Origin: Bacteroidales bacterium
Lineage (GTDB): Bacteria; Bacteroidota; Bacteroidia; Bacteroidales; UBA3824
Direction of reading: 5' to 3'
Assembly: GCA_016287995.1 (NCBI GenBank)
Contig: JAEEXW010000188.1
Location: forward strand, 1 to 6,246
Length of the DNA: 6,246 nucleotides
Position numbers and translations under genes: made by a program. Below, piece by piece: positions 3,509-6,246 of the stretch (position 1 is the first letter of the stretch; every line of letters begins with the position of its first letter). The notes beneath the pieces were generated by a model. It searched no databases. It was not told the DNA's origin and saw only the letters and a list, made by a program, of their open reading frames with translations.

Positions 3509-6246
3509 TTATTTTAGTTTTATAAAACGGAGCGGCAGTTTGTAATCATACAATTGCCAAAGTTTCCCCATGTGTACAACATTCGTATTTTCAGGGTCAT
3601 CCGGATATGGTTCTTCTAAGAGTTTACCATAGTCTACCAAATACAACGTCCAATATAAGTTTGCCGATGATTTTTCGCAGGAATAATATCCTGTCATCTC
3701 TCTTGTTGAGTATATAGGAAGGTTAATATAAGCACCGGATCCGTTCCTGTTTTTTATTTGGTAATAATCGCCTTTTAAAGTCCACACACAAGAAAAAATA
3801 TTCACAAAATCTTGTTTCGTTGGGAGATTAGACTTATATTCACCTGTTGCATCAGTACATGCAAATAGTTCTTGTGTACCTTCTTTATAGTTGGTAGTGT
3901 ACCAATAAACACGTTCAGTGCCGAGGTCAACATAATTTGCAAGATAAAATGAATAAGTTCCTACTACTCCGCTACCATCTTGTGCAGTCGCTGTAATTGT
4001 TATGAGTTTGTTTTCTGCACTCTCATTGGGCGCGGTAATAGTTACAGTACCGTCTTGTCCTATTGAGGTAATAGAGGTATTGTTTATGTCCCATTTAACA
4101 TCTTTGTTGCTGGCGTATGAAGGCTCCACTGTAAGACGCAATTTCTTTGATGAAGAGTTGTCTCTTCCCCATACATACGGATCATCTTCGTCTATAAATT
4201 GAGATTTACGAAAATCTCCCTCGATTAAAAGTCTTGTAACTTTTATGTTCCCGTATCTTTTCACACAACGAACGCTGTGCTTATTATACATACGATCGCT
4301 ACTTACACCCAAATTCAAATAGGCATTAGGATCAGAATAAGGATTAGGAAGAGAATACATAATGCCTCTCTCAGATGTGGTAGCCAATAATCCGTAAGAA
4401 AATGTATTCGCCCAGTAATCACCATACGGCAGATTAATATACGCACCAGACTTGTTATTATTCTGGAATGTATAACCGCTGCTCGTTTCATACCCCTCCC
4501 AATGCAGAAGATTATCAGCCTTTTGAAAATCTGTTTCTGACGGTATGTCAATAGCGTTTTCACTAAAAGTACATGTGCCAGTTTCATTCGTGGTCTTCCA
4601 ATAGACTTCGCCCGTACCGAGGTCAACGTAATTGTCGAGGTAGATTACATATTCGGCTTTGATGTTGTTGTCGTAGCCGGACATTGCTGTAATCGTAACC
4701 GCCAAGACACCGTCTGTCTCGTTAGGCGCAATGATTTTAACTTTACCGTCTTGGTCTACTGTTATGATGTCGGGGTCGCTCGATTCCCATATAACGGATT
4801 TGTCTGCGGCATTTTCGGGCAATACTGTGGCGGTAAAAGTTTTATATTCAACATCTTCTGTACCCCAAATATAGGGATTGTCGTATGATGCGCCGCTGAG
4901 AATAATGCTTTCCGGCGGAACAAGCACCGTTACAACAGTACTTACAGTCTGTCCGTTGAAAACAGCCGTTATTGTCGCCTTACCTATCGCTTTGCCAGTA
5001 ACAACGCCGTTGTTAACCGCAACAATGCTTGAATTGTCAGAAGCCCATTTTATATTAACAGGCTCTCCGTTAGGATTGACGATGTCTTTTAGGTCTAACG
5101 TCTTATTTAGCATTACAGAGGCTTCATTCACATATCTGCGAACACAATGAACTGAAAGAGAATTATTTACATAAGCGTCACCAAAACTATAATTGTCTGA
5201 TGAATTGACAACGAAAGTATAGTTATAATTATAATTATGAGTGGCAAATGTATTACCCTTACGCTTAAATGTATTTGACCAATAATTACCCGGTTGCCAA
5301 TTAATGTATGCAGAAGAGCGGTTTTTGTTCGTTATTCTGCCTGATTGCAAATCACATTTATCAATCAGACGGTTATAATCATCATACGAGGGAATATTAA
5401 TGCTGCCAAAAGTTGTTTGAGCATTATTATAGGTATATTGATTTGATTCTTTTATAGTTTTCCAATACACTTCGCCTGTACCGAGGTCAACGTAATTGTC
5501 CAAATGGATTACGTATTCGCCTTTAACAGTATTATCGTCGTTGGAGATTGCGGAAATTGTTACGTCCAAAACTCCGCCCGTCTCGTTAGGCGCAATGATT
5601 TCAACTTCGCCGCTTTGAGAAACTTCAATAATGTCGGGGTGGCTCGATTCCCATGTAACGGTTTTGTCGGTGGCGTTGTCAGGCGTTACGGCGGCGGTAA
5701 AAGTTTTTGACAAAACGTTTTCCGACCCCCAAATATAAGGATTAGCGTATTCCGCACCGCTGAGGGTTACGCCCGTTACGGGAATTTTTACAGTTACGAT
5801 GCAAGTTATAGTTTCGTTGCCGATTGTTCCTGGAATTGTGGTTACGCCGGTTGAAACGCCGGTTACATTACCGTTTGCATCAACTTTTGCAATGCTTTCG
5901 TCGTCAGATTTCCAAACAACGGTCTTGCCGTTAGAATTAGGGGTTGTGGCTGTAAGTTTTTCCTTTCCGTTAACAGACAACATTACATCCGTTTTGTCAA
6001 GAAAAATTGAGGCTGTCTTCTTAATTACGGGACGGACAGGGAAAGCGTAAGAAAGGTTACTTGTTTCTGACGGAGAAATTTCCGTTGAATAAAACCCCAA
6101 GACCGAACCCTGATTTGCCGGTGTTGACCAATACCAGCCGTTTTTACCGGCATCTACAACCTTTCCGTTATTTTCGCTGCCGGAGGCAGGAAGAAAAATG
6201 TGTTTATCTTTTTCAACAGAATAAACGCCGGAGGCTTTCCTCTTAA
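3509..6246 (-). CDS. Large modular surface-type protein of alternating Big_2 Ig-like and FISUMP-like lectin modules (5' end outside window)
   Basis: The frame is open from the right edge to TAA at 3511-3509, giving 911 visible residues (numbered from 6244). A TTG at 6100 is only an internal codon: the 48 residues before it (FLPASGSENNGKVV, then GWYWSTP) complete the lectin module that ends at VRPV (residue 73). Layout: lectin tail 1-73; Big_2 domain about 75-153; variant Big domain about 154-250 with NPYIWG; lectin module 251-371; Big_2 about 372-441; variant Big about 442-538; lectin 539-664; variant Big about 665-770; lectin 771-911. Lectin modules open with YVDLGT, then (E/R)VYW, contain an (I/L)P-(S/T)-x-x-D-(Y/F) helix and a S-(A/G)-AYIN-(W/L) strand, and end in H-C-V-R-R-Y or R-C-V-K-R-Y. 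This is the FISUMP/DUF1566-like pattern of extracellular C-type-lectin-like folds, with the 'CNVGA' region missing. The C-terminus (LRFIKLK) is a module end: no T9SS sorting domain follows. Export signals would be off-window. Ligand binding or adhesion is inferred. Confidence 0.9.
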   Translation of the reverse strand, partial: KRKASGVYSVEKDKHIFLPASGSENNGKVVDAGKNGWYWSTPANQGSVLGFYSTEISPSETSNLSYAFPVRPVIKKTASIFLDKTDVMLSVNGKEKLTATTPNSNGKTVVWKSDDESIAKVDANGNVTGVSTGVTTIPGTIGNETITCIVTVKIPVTGVTLSGAEYANPYIWGSENVLSKTFTAAVTPDNATDKTVTWESSHPDIIEVSQSGEVEIIAPNETGGVLDVTISAISNDDNTVKGEYVIHLDNYVDLGTGEVYWKTIKESNQYTYNNAQTTFGSINIPSYDDYNRLIDKCDLQSGRITNKNRSSAYINWQPGNYWSNTFKRKGNTFATHNYNYNYTFVVNSSDNYSFGDAYVNNSLSVHCVRRYVNEASVMLNKTLDLKDIVNPNGEPVNIKWASDNSSIVAVNNGVVTGKAIGKATITAVFNGQTVSTVVTVLVPPESIILSGASYDNPYIWGTEDVEYKTFTATVLPENAADKSVIWESSDPDIITVDQDGKVKIIAPNETDGVLAVTITAMSGYDNNIKAEYVIYLDNYVDLGTGEVYWKTTNETGTCTFSENAIDIPSETDFQKADNLLHWEGYETSSGYTFQNNNKSGAYINLPYGDYWANTFSYGLLATTSERGIMYSLPNPYSDPNAYLNLGVSSDRMYNKHSVRCVKRYGNIKVTRLLIEGDFRKSQFIDEDDPYVWGRDNSSSKKLRLTVEPSYASNKDVKWDINNTSITSIGQDGTVTITAPNESAENKLITITATAQDGSGVVGTYSFYLANYVDLGTERVYWYTTNYKEGTQELFACTDATGEYKSNLPTKQDFVNIFSCVWTLKGDYYQIKNRNGSGAYINLPIYSTREMTGYYSCEKSSANLYWTLYLVDYGKLLEEPYPDDPENTNVVHMGKLWQLYDYKLPLRFIKLK
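3512..4252 (-). repeat. Ig-lectin unit 3, lacking the standard Big_2 domain (residues about 665-911)
   Basis: This unit has only the variant Big domain (DDPYVWG, VTITAPNES) before the lectin module, which starts at YVDLGTERVYW (Tyr codon 3934-3932). The junction is therefore 696 rather than 864 bases from that of unit 2. The lectin module has the clearest FISUMP-like helix (LPTKQDF, then a CVW a few residues on). It also has an extended, diverged C-terminal part (PDDPENTNVVHMGKLWQLYD) and ends the protein with LPLRFIKLK. Confidence 0.75.
4253..5131 (-). repeat. Ig-lectin unit 2 (residues about 372-664)
   Basis: Same order as unit 1: a Big_2 domain (KWASDNSSIVAVNNGVVTG), a variant Big domain (DNPYIWG, KIIAPNET), then a lectin module from YVDLGTGEVYWKT (Tyr codon 4630-4628) to RCVKRY. 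The Ig-to-lectin junction sits exactly 864 bases (288 codons) from its counterpart in unit 1. A 40-base tract (4597-4636 against 5461-5500) has 38 matches. The lectin part is about 39% G+C over 4261-4560. Confidence 0.8.
5132..6022 (-). repeat. Ig-lectin unit 1 (residues about 75-371)
   Basis: One standard Big_2 domain (VVWKSDDESIAKVDANGNVT, typical 'W-x-S-x-D-x-x-I-A-x-V'), then a variant Big domain with the insert ANPYIWG and the strand EIIAPNET, then a lectin-like module from YVDLGTGEVYWK (Tyr codon 5494-5492) to HCVRRY (5132). The lectin part is Asn/Tyr-rich and low in G+C: about 31% over 5161-5460 by hand count. Confidence 0.8.

Noticed and set aside
3517..3528. Perfect 12-base palindrome GTTTTATAAAAC just upstream of the T9SS substrate start
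   Set aside because: It lies within the last codons of the upstream gene, is A/T-only in the core, and is of a kind expected by chance in this composition. It is not supported as an operator or terminator.
4315..4626. A 103-codon open frame on the minus strand in another frame inside the modular gene
   Set aside because: It is fully contained in the real coding frame, and its translation is low-complexity with no recognisable domain.
5132..5494. Asn/Tyr-rich, diverged lectin module as a variable region of a diversity-generating retroelement
   Set aside because: C-type-lectin-like folds are known targets and Asn-rich codons are suggestive, but the window has no reverse transcriptase, no template repeat and no near-identical copy differing only at adenines. 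The module is also internal rather than C-terminal.

Overview
The window looks like Bacteroidota, most likely Bacteroidales. Four things support this: a C-terminal sorting domain of the type IX secretion system (T9SS), lectin-like modules resembling the FISUMP family (Fibrobacter succinogenes major paralogous domain, TIGR02145), mostly-beta MBG-type repeats, and a promoter that exactly fits the Bacteroidota pattern TTTG-N19-TAnnTTTG. Start regions are A/T-rich without clear Shine-Dalgarno sites, which also fits. All genes found lie on the minus strand, so the biological order runs from the right edge to the left edge.

Right part (3509-6246): the 3' portion of a very large modular surface-type protein. 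Its reading frame is open through the right edge, so the true start is outside the window. The visible 911 residues alternate bacterial Ig-like (Big_2-type) domains with shortened FISUMP-like lectin modules: the tail of one module, then three further Ig-plus-lectin units. The Ig segments and the junction into the lectin module are nearly the same between units at DNA level. The lectin modules have diverged strongly and are more A/T-rich.

Middle (467-3505): after a 3-base gap comes a 1012-residue secreted protein with a signal peptide, four MBG-like beta repeats, further Ig-like domains, an unassigned region and a T9SS type A sorting domain. The two large genes probably form one transcription unit encoding exported, adhesin-like proteins. 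Only the second carries a visible sorting domain.

Left part (1-466): a short intergenic region holds a well-formed promoter for a type II toxin-antitoxin pair. The antitoxin (139-396) overlaps the RelE/ParE-type toxin (1-142, cut by the left edge) by an ATGA. No functional link to the surface-protein genes is visible. No RNA genes, CRISPR arrays or insertion sequences were seen.
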